Of a stretch of 64,000 nt of DNA, positions 54,500-63,987 are shown piece by piece; the first letter of the stretch is position 1, and the number at the start of each line of letters is the position of its first letter. The position numbers and the translations under genes were made by a program. This DNA is from Competibacter_A sp037045535. Lineage in GTDB: Bacteria > Pseudomonadota > Gammaproteobacteria > Competibacterales > Competibacteraceae. The DNA is taken from NCBI GenBank assembly GCA_037045535.1, contig JBAOHI010000072.1, forward strand, positions 62,001 through 126,000, read 5' to 3'. A model generated the notes under the pieces. The model was not told the origin of the DNA, searched no databases, and was given only the letters and a program-made list of their open reading frames with translations.

Positions 54500-56980
54500 T
54501 TACAGCACGACGTGTTCGAAATCAAAGCTCATATCGGTGTGTGGCCGTTGCAGCAAGAAACCCTGCACGTAGTCGATGCCGCAGGACCAGAGAATTGGCA
54601 GAATGGCGTTGTTTTCGATACCTCCAAGGATCGTGGTCACCCCTTGAGTGGCCAATTCACGCGCCAGATTGGAGAGGTTTTGTTGGTGGATTTTGTCATC
54701 GAGCAAGTCTTGGGCATGTCGGCCTTCTAGCTTCACGTAATCGACTTCGAGCAATTGGGCAAGCGCCAGCGACCGTTCGTGGCCGCTGAAATGGTCTAGG
54801 GAGAGGCCGCAGCCCAATTCCTTGAGCCGTCGTAGGAACGGCAACAGGGTTTGTTTGTTCACCTCAGCGGTGGTTTCCGCGATCTCGAACACGAGGCTGG
54901 AGGCCGGAACCTCGGTTTTTTGCAGGCCATTCTTCAACCAGCTGAACAGCTCTTCATCTTGCAGGATAGTGGGAGAAACATTGATAAACAGGATCGCCGG
55001 ACACCCGCGCGCCTGGCGCCCGCGCAGCAACCGAATCGAGTGGGCGATGACCCATCGATCGAGCACCATGCCGATTCGATGGCGTTTAACCAGACCAAAA
55101 ACGGTTTCTGGCAGCAATTCCCAACCTTCGCGATTGCGCATCCGCAACAAGACTTCATAGCGCTCGGTGGGATCGCCGCGTAAATTAACGATCGGCTGGA
55201 ACAACAGATTCATCCGTTGCTGCTGAACTGCATCGCGAATTTCCTCCAATAGTTTGCGTTGCTGCGGGTTGTCGGCGTCTTGCCCAGGACTTTGCGGGTG
55301 ATGGATATAGATTCGGGTATCCTTGCTGTCCCGTGCCATGCCGCAGGCCAGGTCGGCTTGTTGAATCAGCAGGGTGGCATCCAGCTTGGCGGGGTTGGCG
55401 ATGCTGATGCCGATACTGGCGCGTAATTGGAAGTTGCCATGGTGGAGGGGGTAGGGATCGGTTTCCAGACTGTTCTGGGTAGCGTGTGCGGTGGCAAGCA
55501 GCGTATCCTGGCTGGCGAAGCCGAGCAGCACCGCGAAAACGGCATCTCCGAATCGGGCGATGATCGGACCAGTGCCCAGGATGCTTTGCAAGCGTTTGGC
55601 GGCATGTTCAACGATTTCGTCGGCTGCCGCCGGGTCCAGGCTTTCGACGATGCGCAGGTTGTCCAACGTGATGAGCGCAACGGCCACCGGTTGGGTGTTG
55701 GCAGTGGTGGCGACCAACGCACGATGCAGGTGTGTCAGGAAGTACGGCCGATTGTACAAGTCGGTCACGATGTCGCGGTGGCTGAGCTGGATGAGCTTGC
55801 GGTATAGGCAGTGCCCCTGCCGCAACCGCTGGGTGACGGCTGCCACCAGCGACTCCTGCTTGAGGGGTTTGTCCAGTAAGACCTCCCCATTCAAACCGGC
55901 GGCGGCCAAGCGCGGGCCGATGTCGGCTTGTACCGACAGCAAGATCAAGGGCATTTCCCGACACTGCTCGTGTTGCTGGATAGCCTTGGCGAGCGCCAGC
56001 CCGTCGATTTCCTTTAGATCCAGGCTCACGATCAGCAAGTTGGGCTGAAAAGTGCGGAGCGCTTGCAGGATCTGGAAGGGTTGGGCGAGTACTTGCGTCA
56101 CTAGGCCTTGGCTTTCCAGCCAGCGGGCGATTTCACGGGCCGAGGACAGAGCATCATCGATGATCAGAACGCGGCCGGATCGACTCAAAGCCCATTTATC
56201 GATCGTCTCTACCAGTATTGAAGCATCCACCGGCTTTATAAAGTAGCCAGCCCCGCCCGCCTCCACCGCTTCAATCCGAGCCGTGATGTCTCCGCGATCG
56301 GCTATGAATAGAATCGGCGCATCCGGTGTCAGCATCTGGCGCACGGTGGCGATTTGCTGGAGGATCGCCTGATTGTCGGTCGAATGATCCAAATCGATGA
56401 TCAGGGTGGCAGGCTGTTGAGATTCGGTTAACAGCTTGCGGATTTCGGGCAAACCGGAGCAAAGCTGAACCTGAAAGCCGCTCCGCTGTTTGAGCTTATG
56501 AGCCAGAGGGCGCATGGATTCCGGCGCCACCAGCCAAACGGCCGGCTCTGATCCCGGCTGCGAAGTGGCCATCGGCCGCTGCCACTCATCGGCTTCCCAT
56601 TTCGAGAATATCGGGGCGGTCAGGAACTCCGACGGTCGTTGCTTGCCTGTTTCGGTATTTTGGATCGTTGTGCCGGCAGTCGCGGGCACCGATCGGCAGA
56701 GTGCGTCCACGATAGCGATTAAGCGTTCCCGCTGGGCACCTTTGGGCAATTCGCCCTTATCGAGGCATTCGCTGATCTGTTGATCGAGCCGTTCGGCCAG
56801 TGTCACCAGCTTTTGATGTTCGGCTTGCGGGCGAGCCAAGTTCAAGAGCTCTTGCGTCGTACGTTGCAGCAGCACGAAGAATTCCCGACTCCACTTGATG
56901 TAAACCAGCTTTTCGGCTAAGTCCTCAATGCGCTGGAGCTTGCCAATAAGAGGGTTGGCGCGGTCGGGAATGGATTCCAT
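54500..56980 (-). CDS. Receiver-GGDEF-EAL protein with degenerate catalytic sites (FimX-like)
   Basis: An 826-residue cytoplasmic protein. After a helical N-terminus (1-135) come two receiver-like domains (about 146-262 and 268-390), a GGDEF domain (about 400-560) and an EAL domain (about 585-825). In the second receiver the acidic pair and Lys371 are kept but Ser319 stands at the usual phospho-Asp position. The GGDEF signature is FGDAVF, and the EAL signature reads YEVLLRM with LDHFSG instead of DDFGTG. It therefore probably binds rather than makes or degrades c-di-GMP, as Pseudomonas FimX does in type IV pilus control. The ATG at 56980 is preferred over a TTG at 57004. Confidence 0.85.
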   Translation of the reverse strand: MESIPDRANPLIGKLQRIEDLAEKLVYIKWSREFFVLLQRTTQELLNLARPQAEHQKLVTLAERLDQQISECLDKGELPKGAQRERLIAIVDALCRSVPATAGTTIQNTETGKQRPSEFLTAPIFSKWEADEWQRPMATSQPGSEPAVWLVAPESMRPLAHKLKQRSGFQVQLCSGLPEIRKLLTESQQPATLIIDLDHSTDNQAILQQIATVRQMLTPDAPILFIADRGDITARIEAVEAGGAGYFIKPVDASILVETIDKWALSRSGRVLIIDDALSSAREIARWLESQGLVTQVLAQPFQILQALRTFQPNLLIVSLDLKEIDGLALAKAIQQHEQCREMPLILLSVQADIGPRLAAAGLNGEVLLDKPLKQESLVAAVTQRLRQGHCLYRKLIQLSHRDIVTDLYNRPYFLTHLHRALVATTANTQPVAVALITLDNLRIVESLDPAAADEIVEHAAKRLQSILGTGPIIARFGDAVFAVLLGFASQDTLLATAHATQNSLETDPYPLHHGNFQLRASIGISIANPAKLDATLLIQQADLACGMARDSKDTRIYIHHPQSPGQDADNPQQRKLLEEIRDAVQQQRMNLLFQPIVNLRGDPTERYEVLLRMRNREGWELLPETVFGLVKRHRIGMVLDRWVIAHSIRLLRGRQARGCPAILFINVSPTILQDEELFSWLKNGLQKTEVPASSLVFEIAETTAEVNKQTLLPFLRRLKELGCGLSLDHFSGHERSLALAQLLEVDYVKLEGRHAQDLLDDKIHQQNLSNLARELATQGVTTILGGIENNAILPILWSCGIDYVQGFLLQRPHTDMSFDFEHVVL

Positions 56981-57176
56981 GGTGAAAATTTTCTCGCGTT
57001 GCAAATAACCTGACAGCCGGCGTTAACCGGCTAAGCGTGACTCCGCTACATAATAGTATGGATGGCGCTACAAGGGGATGATACCGTGAGAATTACCTTT
57101 ACCTTGCAGCCGCCCCCCAGGATCGCAGTGCGTTGCCAAGGGGCCGGCCATCAGTGCCGACGCGAGAAGTGACCGG

Positions 57177-58196
57177 TCACTGAGCTTCGAGGTGATAAGA
57201 AATGATTCGCTCGACTTCGTTTCTGGAACCCATGATCACGGGGCAGCGCTGGTGGAGGTTGTTGGGCTGTAGCTCCATGATTCGCTGCGTGCCGGTCGTG
57301 GCTAGGCCGCCGGCCTGCTCGACGATGAAGCTCATCGGATTGGCTTCGTACATCAGGCGCAGCTTGCCTTCCTGGTTCTTCGAGCGCAGCTTGCGATCGG
57401 CCGGATATAGGAACACGCCGCCTTGGCAAAGCACCCGATGGACGTCGGCGATCATCGCGCCGGCCCAGCGCATGTTGAAGTCCCTGCGTCGCGGACCTTC
57501 CTTGCCGGCCAGGCATTCGTCGATGTAGCGCCGCACCGGCGGATCCCAAAAGCGCGTGTAGGCAGCGTTGATGGAAAAGTCCTGAGTATCCTGTGGAATC
57601 CTCATGTTGGGGTTGGTCAGGATGTATTCGCCGATGCGCTGGTCCAGAGTGAAGCCGTTGACGCCGTGGCCGGTGGTCAACACCATCATCGAAGATGGGC
57701 CGTATAGAGCATAGCCGGCACAGACTTGCCGGTCGCCGGGTTGCATGAAGTCATCCTCGGTGGGTTCGCCCTCGGCATCCTTGGCACGGCGCAAGATCGA
57801 AAAAATAGTACCGACCGCACCGTTGACATCGGTGTTGGAAGAGCCGTCCAACGGGTCGAAGATCAACAAGTACTTGCCACGCGGATACTGGCTGGGCAGA
57901 TGGTAAACGTCGTTCATCTCCTCAGAGGCCATGGCGGCGACGTGACCGGCCCATTCGTTGCGCTTGATGAAAAGATTGTTAGAGATGACGTCCAGCTTTT
58001 TCTGGGTTTCACCCTGGATATTTTCGGTATCGGCGGTACCCAGCACGCCGACCAGACTGCCGTAGCGAACGGCGCTGGAGATCGCCTTGCAAGCGATCAC
58101 AACGTCGTTGACCAATGCGGTGAAATCGCCTGAAACACCTTTAATTTGTCGCTGTTCTTCGATAATGAACTCAGTGATCGTGGTACCGATAGGCAT
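57177..58196 (-). CDS. fbp: Fructose-1,6-bisphosphatase class I
   Basis: Hydrolyses fructose 1,6-bisphosphate in gluconeogenesis or the Calvin cycle. The 339-residue protein has LLIFDPLDGSSNTDVNGAVGTIFSIL near residue 110 (metal ligands), SSMMVLTTGHGVNGFTLD, KLRLMYEANPMSFIVEQAGG (substrate loop), and an N-terminal TTITEFIIEEQRQ. Standard class I architecture. It is divergent from the phasin gene across 185 bases that contain promoter elements for both. Confidence 0.96.
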   Translation of the reverse strand: MPIGTTITEFIIEEQRQIKGVSGDFTALVNDVVIACKAISSAVRYGSLVGVLGTADTENIQGETQKKLDVISNNLFIKRNEWAGHVAAMASEEMNDVYHLPSQYPRGKYLLIFDPLDGSSNTDVNGAVGTIFSILRRAKDAEGEPTEDDFMQPGDRQVCAGYALYGPSSMMVLTTGHGVNGFTLDQRIGEYILTNPNMRIPQDTQDFSINAAYTRFWDPPVRRYIDECLAGKEGPRRRDFNMRWAGAMIADVHRVLCQGGVFLYPADRKLRSKNQEGKLRLMYEANPMSFIVEQAGGLATTGTQRIMELQPNNLHQRCPVIMGSRNEVERIISYHLEAQ

Positions 58197-58340
58197 CTTA
58201 GTTGTTCCTGGGTTGTGCGAGCCAATGCGGTGAGACGGCGTTGAGTCACGCCGGTCGAACCGAGATCAATGATATCATTTAGCACAATAAAGTAGTGGTT
58301 ATTGGGGCCAAGATTATGTCGCTATGCAACATTATTTTAT

Positions 58341-58346
58341 TATAAT
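58341..58346 (+). promoter_or_regulatory. Consensus -10 box upstream of phasin gene
   Basis: TATAAT in an A/T-rich run sits 36 bases before the phasin ATG. No good -35 is 17 bases upstream, but the box is perfect and well placed for the leader that contains the AAGGAGC ribosome-binding site. Confidence 0.5.
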
Positions 58347-58381
58347 GGGCCGGTCACTAACATCTGGAAAGGAGCAATGCC

Positions 58382-58729
58382 ATGAACGAGATGTCCACCA
58401 CGGCTTTCGAACCGATCAAGCCATTTCTTGCTGCTCTGGCGAGAACGAATCAGTTCATGGTCGGACAAAGTGAGAAATGGGTTGCGCTACACATGAACAG
58501 CCTGAAGTCTTATATCGATTTGGGCGTGGCGCAGGTCAAGGTCGCGGCGAAAGTGGTCGATCCGCACAACCTGCACGAATTTTCCGACAGCCAGTTTGCC
58601 GTGGCCAGCTTCGTGGGGCACCGGATACTGGACGATGGTCGGGCGGCGGTCGAGTGGGGCGCCGATTGCTACGCCCAAGCCAACCGCTTGGCCCGGCAGA
58701 ACGCCTTGGGCTTTCTGTTTAAGTATTGA
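58382..58729 (+). CDS. Phasin family protein
   Basis: A 115-residue small helical protein coating polyhydroxyalkanoate granules. It shows the amphipathic helix layout of phasins (ARTNQFMVGQSEKWVALHMNSLKSYIDLGVAQVKVAAKV, then DSQFAVASFVGHRILDDGRAAVEWG) and starts after an AAGGAGC site. Presence of a phasin suggests PHA storage; no PHA synthase is in the window. Confidence 0.82.
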   Translation: MNEMSTTAFEPIKPFLAALARTNQFMVGQSEKWVALHMNSLKSYIDLGVAQVKVAAKVVDPHNLHEFSDSQFAVASFVGHRILDDGRAAVEWGADCYAQANRLARQNALGFLFKY

Positions 58730-58850
58730 CCGGGTTGGTTTGGAAAATGCGCCACTTTTGAATGTTGAAGCGGCACTTCGCTTTGGCGAACTTTCACCCC
58801 AAGTCGTTTTCTATCGGGCATAGTCGGTTGGCTTGACGGGAGATCCGCGA

Positions 58851-59552
58851 GTGGGGTGGAGCAAAGCATTCATTCTTTGGGTTGCCTTGGGGTTGATAGT
58901 AACAGCCCAGGCGGGGGTTTTGGCGGGAATGACCGCCTTTGCTCGGGGCGACTATCAAGCGGCGTTAGCCGAATGGCGGCCGCTGGCCGAGCAGGGCGAG
59001 GTCGAGGCGCAGTTCGATCTGGGCGTGTTGTACGATAGTGGCTTGGGGATCAAACAGGACCGTACCCAAGCTGCTCATTGGTATCGGCAAGCCGCCGAGC
59101 AGGGACACACCAAGGCGCAGTTCAACTTGGCAGTGCTGTACGCCAACGGTTTAGGCGTAGACAAAGACATGGCGGAAGCTGTCCGATGGTACCAACAAGC
59201 AGCGACTCGGGGACAGTCCGAAGCCCAGTTCAATCTGGGGGTGCTTTACCAAGACGGTGTCGGCGTGCTCCAGAATTATGCCACTGCCGCGCATTGGTAT
59301 CAGTTGGCTGCCTTTCAGGGGCACGCCGTTGCTCAAAACAATCTCGGCATTTTGTACGCGAGCGGCCAGGGGATATTCCAGGATTTGATCGCCGCCTATG
59401 CCTGGTACGATGTGGCGGCGGCAAACGGAAATGACAAGGCGCGTCTCAATCGTGACCAGCTTGCCAAAACCCTGACGCCGGCACAAATCTCGGCGGGGCA
59501 GCAGCTATCCGCCAAATTTGCAAAACTCTACCAGGGTAGGGTCGAGGATTGA
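58851..59552 (+). CDS. Sel1-repeat secreted protein
   Basis: A 233-residue protein with a signal peptide (FILWVALGLIVTAQAGVLA) and four 36-residue Sel1-like (TPR-type) repeats: units beginning AQFDLGVLYDSGLGI, AQFNLAVLYANGLGV, AQFNLGVLYQDGVGV and AQNNLGILYASGQGI. Sel1 proteins mediate protein contacts. The GTG at 58851 has GGGAG 8 bases upstream; an earlier TTG at 58833 is possible. Confidence 0.82.
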   Translation: MGWSKAFILWVALGLIVTAQAGVLAGMTAFARGDYQAALAEWRPLAEQGEVEAQFDLGVLYDSGLGIKQDRTQAAHWYRQAAEQGHTKAQFNLAVLYANGLGVDKDMAEAVRWYQQAATRGQSEAQFNLGVLYQDGVGVLQNYATAAHWYQLAAFQGHAVAQNNLGILYASGQGIFQDLIAAYAWYDVAAANGNDKARLNRDQLAKTLTPAQISAGQQLSAKFAKLYQGRVED

Positions 59553-59557
59553 ATCGA

Positions 59558-59944
59558 CTACTGCCATGCCAAGAAGCCGAGCGGTGAATGGGTCAAGGCG
59601 ACGCTGACGATATAGCCAAAGACAGCTAAGGAGCCGATGAAGGCTGCGACGCGAATCGTCTGAGTTGATCCGCGCTTGAGGGCGATACTGCCCAGAATGA
59701 TGTAAGCGATCAGACCCAAGACCTTGGCGGTCAGCCAACCCTGCGCGAAGGGATATTGGTGCAGAGTCAGCGTCAGGCCGATGGCGCTCGCCAGCAGTAT
59801 CGCGTCGATGACGTGCGGTACGATGCGAGCCCAGCGCGCTTGCAAGTGTGGCGATTCGGCCATCATCCAGATCCCGCGCATTATAAACAAGCAAAAACTC
59901 AGGATAACGGTGGTGAGGTGCAGATGTTTGAGGATGCCGTACAC
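59558..59944 (-). CDS. SirB2 family membrane protein
   Basis: A 128-residue inner membrane protein with four hydrophobic helices (TTVILSFCLFIMRGIWM, HVIDAILLASAIGLTLTL, LTAKVLGLIAYIILGSIAL, VAAFIGSLAVFGYIVSVAL). The MYGILKHLHLTT start and WLTAKVLGLIAYIILG signature are of the SirB2 family, whose role is unknown. It starts with GTG. Confidence 0.85.
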   Translation of the reverse strand: MYGILKHLHLTTVILSFCLFIMRGIWMMAESPHLQARWARIVPHVIDAILLASAIGLTLTLHQYPFAQGWLTAKVLGLIAYIILGSIALKRGSTQTIRVAAFIGSLAVFGYIVSVALTHSPLGFLAWQ

Positions 59945-60021
59945 GGTTTGCTGCTCCGCTCCGCTGTGTTCGATGGACTATAGTTAATCAACTGCGGTCG
60001 TCTAATTCTGGAGGTACGCGT

Positions 60022-60426
60022 ATGCCCATGCAGGTCTGTAACGGTGCCATGTTGAAATGCGCGTGCGCCGTACCGCCGGGGATAAGTACGCTGGTCGTAT
60101 TGCCGCAAAACCGAACGATGACCAGCAGCCAGCCGGCGGCCAATATCATGGACAACAAGCCCATGATCAACATCTTGCCATTCGGCATGTGCATATCGCC
60201 GACCAATCCGGCCTTCGTGTCAGCGACTGCGGCGGCTTTTGGGGTGCCGACACCGGTCCCATGCACGCCGCTGACGCCTGCGCCTTGGATAACGGGATCG
60301 CCTACGGTTATGTTGGGCAACATGCCTGCGCTGAACAACACCTCCATACTGGCATGTACTCTTGGCCCTCCTCCAGGGTGTATTACCATCCTGATGCCAG
60401 GCCAGTTTACCGAGATGATCCCCTGA
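60022..60426 (+). CDS. PAAR-like protein (DUF4280)
   Basis: A 134-residue protein of the DUF4280 family, a PAAR-like group found at tips of type VI and related contractile systems. Hallmarks are NGAMLKCACAVPPGISTLVVLP, NIMDNKPMINILPFGMCISPTNPAFV and PWITGSPTVMLGNMPAL. The Cys residues (13, 15, about 58, 80, 112, 119) could bind metal. It stands alone, 34 kb from the vgrG cassette, between sirB2 and hrpB. Confidence 0.83.
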   Translation: MPMQVCNGAMLKCACAVPPGISTLVVLPQNRTMTSSQPAANIMDNKPMINILPFGMCISPTNPAFVSATAAAFGVPTPVPCTPLTPAPWITGSPTVMLGNMPALNNTSILACTLGPPPGCITILMPGQFTEMIP

Positions 60427-60435
60427 GGAAAGAGT

Positions 60436-63007
60436 TTAGTTGTTGTCGGGTCGCCGGGCCGCTTGCGTCCGGCGGGTCGGTGTCGCGGTCCAAGGATTAT
60501 CTGGCCAAGGGTGCTTGGGATAGCGCCCTTTAAGTTCTTTTTTGACCTCCGCATAGGTTCGCTCCCAAAAACCCCGCAAATCCTGGGTGACCTGGATCGG
60601 CCGCTGGGCTGGCGACAGCAGGTGCAGAGTCACCGGAATCCGGCCTTTGGCGATGCGCGGGGTGTCCGCTAATCCGAACAGTTCCTGCAACTTCACCGCC
60701 AGCACCGGCGGTTCGCCCGGTCGATACTGCAACCGGATGCGGGAACCGCTGGGTACAGAGAGATGGGTCGGCGCAAGCTCGCTCAGCCGGGCTCGCAAAC
60801 GGGCATCGACCAAACCGTGCAGGGCCGCCGTTAGATCCAGCCGTTGCAGATGTTCCCGCCGGGTGATGCCATCCAACCACGGTTCCAGCCAATCTTCCAG
60901 ATGTTCGGCAAGCCAGGTGTCGGACAGGTCAGGCCAGCCGTCCTCGGGAAACCAGTGTCGCAGCGACGACACCCGCGCCCGCCAATCCCGCAACTCATGG
61001 GTCCACGGTAGGCTGTCGAGACCCAGTTGGCGCACGCCGGCTCGCATCGCCCGGCGCAGCGATTCCGGGTTGGCGTCGGGCCAAGGTCCCCCGTCGATCA
61101 CCAGCGCGCCCAGTCGCCGCTCTCGACGGGCGACCACTGCTGCTTGCCGCTCATCCCAGCTTACCTCCCGAACAATGCGAATGCGGGCAGCTAGATGGCG
61201 TGTCAGATCGGCCGGATCGACCGGTGCCGCCAGCCAGATCCGACCCTCGCTTGTGCCTGCGCTCAGCTGCGCCGCTACTAGCCAGTCCTGATTCAGCAGT
61301 GGGTCATCGACTGCCAGCCGCGCGCCGCGTCCGTTGGCAAGCAGATAGCGTTCGTTGTCGCCATCGCGCCGTCGTGCCACCCGGTCGGGGTAAGCCAGCG
61401 CCAGCAACAGCCCGACCGCAGTCGATTCCGACACCGTTTCACGGTCATCGGCAAGCCTCAAAAGTTGCCGCCACTTTCGGGCCGCCTGTTCAGCTCGGAT
61501 GCAGGCCATGGCGTCAGCTCCCCAGCGCTGTGCGCCCTCGCGGCCCTCGCGGCGAAATGCACGCAGGGCGTTCAGCCGAATCGTCAGGTCGCCGCCGAAG
61601 GGGTGTTCGCCGCGCAACAAATCGCGTTCTTCCAGCAAGGCGGCTAGATCGGCGGCCAGATTGCCGAGCCCCAGCGCCGCACCTTGACGCAGCAGGTGCG
61701 CCACTCGCGGGTGAGTCGGCAGCTCTGCGATCTCTCGGCCGATTGGCGTAATACGGCCTCCTTCGTCCAGCGCCTCTAGGTCAGTCAGCAGGTCCCGCGC
61801 TTGAGCCAATGCGCCAGGTGGAGGGGGATCAAGCCAAGCCAGCGTTGCGGTATCGGTGATGCCCCATTGCGCCAGTTCCAGCGCTAGCGGCGCCAAATCG
61901 GCGTCGAGAATTTCTGGAATCCGGCGCGGCTGCAAGCGCTTCTGGGTGGCTTCGCTCCACAGTCGGTAGCAGAGTGCCCGGCCCTATCCGCCCGGCCCGG
62001 CCGGCTCGCTGTTCGGCAGCGTCGGCCGATATCCGGACGGTTTCCAACCGGGTCAGGCTGCTGCGTGGGTCGAAGCGGGGAATGCGAGTCCAACCCGAAT
62101 CGATCACGATAGCGACCCCTTCGATCGTCAAACTAGTCTCGGCGATGGGCGTGGCGAGCACGATCTTGCGTCGACCGTTCGGATCGGGCTGAATAGCCCG
62201 CTGCTGGTCGGCGTCGGGTAAGTCGCCGTACAGCGGCATTACCAGCAGATCGTCGCTGGTCGATTCCGTGGTAAGCCGGCGATGGACTTGGCGGATTTCG
62301 CGGCCTCCCGGCAGGAAGACCAGAATGTCGCCAGGATCTCGATAGAGTGCATCTCGCGCGGCGCGGACCACGGTATTGAGATCGAGACCATCCGGATCAC
62401 GCGGCAGGTAATAGCGAGTGACCGGATAGGCACGGCCTTCGCTGGTGACGAGGGGCGCGTCACCGAGTAACCGAGCGACCGCCGCGCCGTCCAGGGTGGC
62501 CGACATCACCAGCACCCGCAAGTCCTCGCGGAGGCCGCGCTGGCTATCCAGGCAGAGGGCGAGTGCCAAATCAGCAGGCAAGCTACGCTCGTGGAACTCG
62601 TCGAAGATCACCAATCCGACTCCTTCCAACGTCGGATCACGTTGGAGCCGGCGGGTCAGAATACCTTCGGTCAGCACTTCAATACGAGTTTGACGTGAGA
62701 TTCGACTGTCGAAACGAATCCTGTAACCGACTGTTTGACCGATGGATTCGCTTAATAGGTTGGCCATCCGGGCAGCCGCTGCTCGCGCGGCCAGCCGCCG
62801 CGGCTCCAACAGCAAAACGGTCTTGCTGGCCAGCCAAGGTTCCTTCAGCAGCGCCAGCGGGACGCGGGTAGTTTTGCCGGCGCCGGGCGGTGCTTGCAGC
62901 ACCAGGGCGGAAGACGCGCGCAATGCGCTGCGAATTGCCGGTAACGTCGCCTCGATAGGCAGAACCGTGGTCGTGCCGGTCGGTGCCGGAAATCTGGGCG
63001 AGGTCAA
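60436..63007 (-). CDS. hrpB: ATP-dependent helicase HrpB, frameshifted
   Basis: A DExH-box RNA helicase of the HrpB family. The first frame (from the ATG at 63007) holds the two RecA domains: Walker A VLQAPPGAGKTTRVPLALL, DEFH in LVIFDEFHERSLPADLAL, SATLDGAAVARLL, and AEQRAGRAGRIGPG. The second frame, ending at 60436, holds CYRLWSEATQKRLQ, PRRIPEILDADLAPLALELAQWG, the helicase-associated domain and the basic C-terminus. One extra base near 61974 on the minus strand, right after GRIGPG, separates them; repaired length is about 856 residues, in line with the family. Confidence 0.88.
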
Positions 63008-63184
63008 GGTTTCGGCAAAATGACAAGGGGACGAACCATTGTTCGACCGATACGTTGCAATGCGGCGTGCATTTCGAGAGCGCTTTGACTATGGTTAAAA
63101 AAAACAAGGCGTTCGGTTTCGGCGGTTCTCCGGTCGACCACGCCCCGATCCCTCTTGCGCCAGCACCACCAAGGATATCATCGG

Positions 63185-63541
63185 ATGAGTATTGTGACCG
63201 AATTGTTGGCTAAGCCCGGCGTCGTCGCTGCCGGCGAATATGCTTATCGAGGCGACCGATTTTCCTATCGAGGCGCCTTGAGCGAAGAGCATGCCCGCAT
63301 GGCGTCCATCATGTGCCGCGCGACCACCATGAGCGTCAACATGGAGGGCAGCATGCTCGAAAATTTGCAGCCTGGCAGCAGGCTCTCACCACCGCGTGGC
63401 TGGACGGTGCACGGTCCCGATTACACCGTTTGCGTGATCGCCAACGTTTTTTGCCTGCTTGATAACAGCAAGGGCTCAATTAACGATCTGATCGGATATA
63501 TGCGCCAGACGCTGGCCAATGTCCCGACCGATCTCGTTTAG
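63185..63541 (+). CDS. DUF2173 protein, copy 1
   Basis: A 118-residue protein of the DUF2173 family: ELLAKPGVVAAGEYAYRGDRFSY start, RMASIMCRATTMSVNME centre (Cys in the MCxA-like position), and the later GPDYTVCVIANVFCLLDN strand. The predicted alpha/beta layout has no signal or TM segment. Its start is the ATG at 63185. Its function is not known. A second, divergent copy follows 59 bases later. Confidence 0.75.
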   Translation: MSIVTELLAKPGVVAAGEYAYRGDRFSYRGALSEEHARMASIMCRATTMSVNMEGSMLENLQPGSRLSPPRGWTVHGPDYTVCVIANVFCLLDNSKGSINDLIGYMRQTLANVPTDLV

Positions 63542-63600
63542 GCTCGATTTCATTACCTTGATTTCATTACCCGAGTAGAAAAGGGGCGAGGAGAGAACCC

Positions 63601-63987
63601 ATGACCACACTTGACGATTTGATGCGTTTGCCGGGCGCGATGGCCGCCTTCGAGTTTCGGGGGAGCGGTGAGCTATTGGACCACCGGATCGCTTTTCCCG
63701 ACCGGATCAATGAATCGATCCTCGATCTGCTGGCGCACATGTGCGCGGCCAACACGAGCATTGCCACCATGCAGGCGCGCGGCTGGGAAAAGGTGACGGG
63801 CATGAAGGGATTTTATCCTATCCAAGAATTTACCTTGATCGGTTTTGATTGGTCCGTAGTAGTGAGCGGCTTGCAGCGCGAACAGTACAAACAGGCCGGC
63901 AAGTTCAGCCTACCACCGTTCATGGGCGTGGTGATGGCCAACGAAAAAGCCGACTACGAGGCCGCGTATGCGGCGCTGGAACGGTAG
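63601..63987 (+). CDS. DUF2173 protein, copy 2
   Basis: A 128-residue paralogue of the previous gene: TTLDDLMRLPGAMAAFEFRGSGELLDH, ILDLLAHMCAANTSIATMQARGWEKVTGM, IGFDWSVVVSG and VVMANEKADYEAAYAAL. The MCAAN motif is closer to the family consensus than in copy 1. It starts after GAGGAGAG. The two genes form a tandem pair; more such copies could follow past the window end. Confidence 0.78.
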   Translation: MTTLDDLMRLPGAMAAFEFRGSGELLDHRIAFPDRINESILDLLAHMCAANTSIATMQARGWEKVTGMKGFYPIQEFTLIGFDWSVVVSGLQREQYKQAGKFSLPPFMGVVMANEKADYEAAYAALER

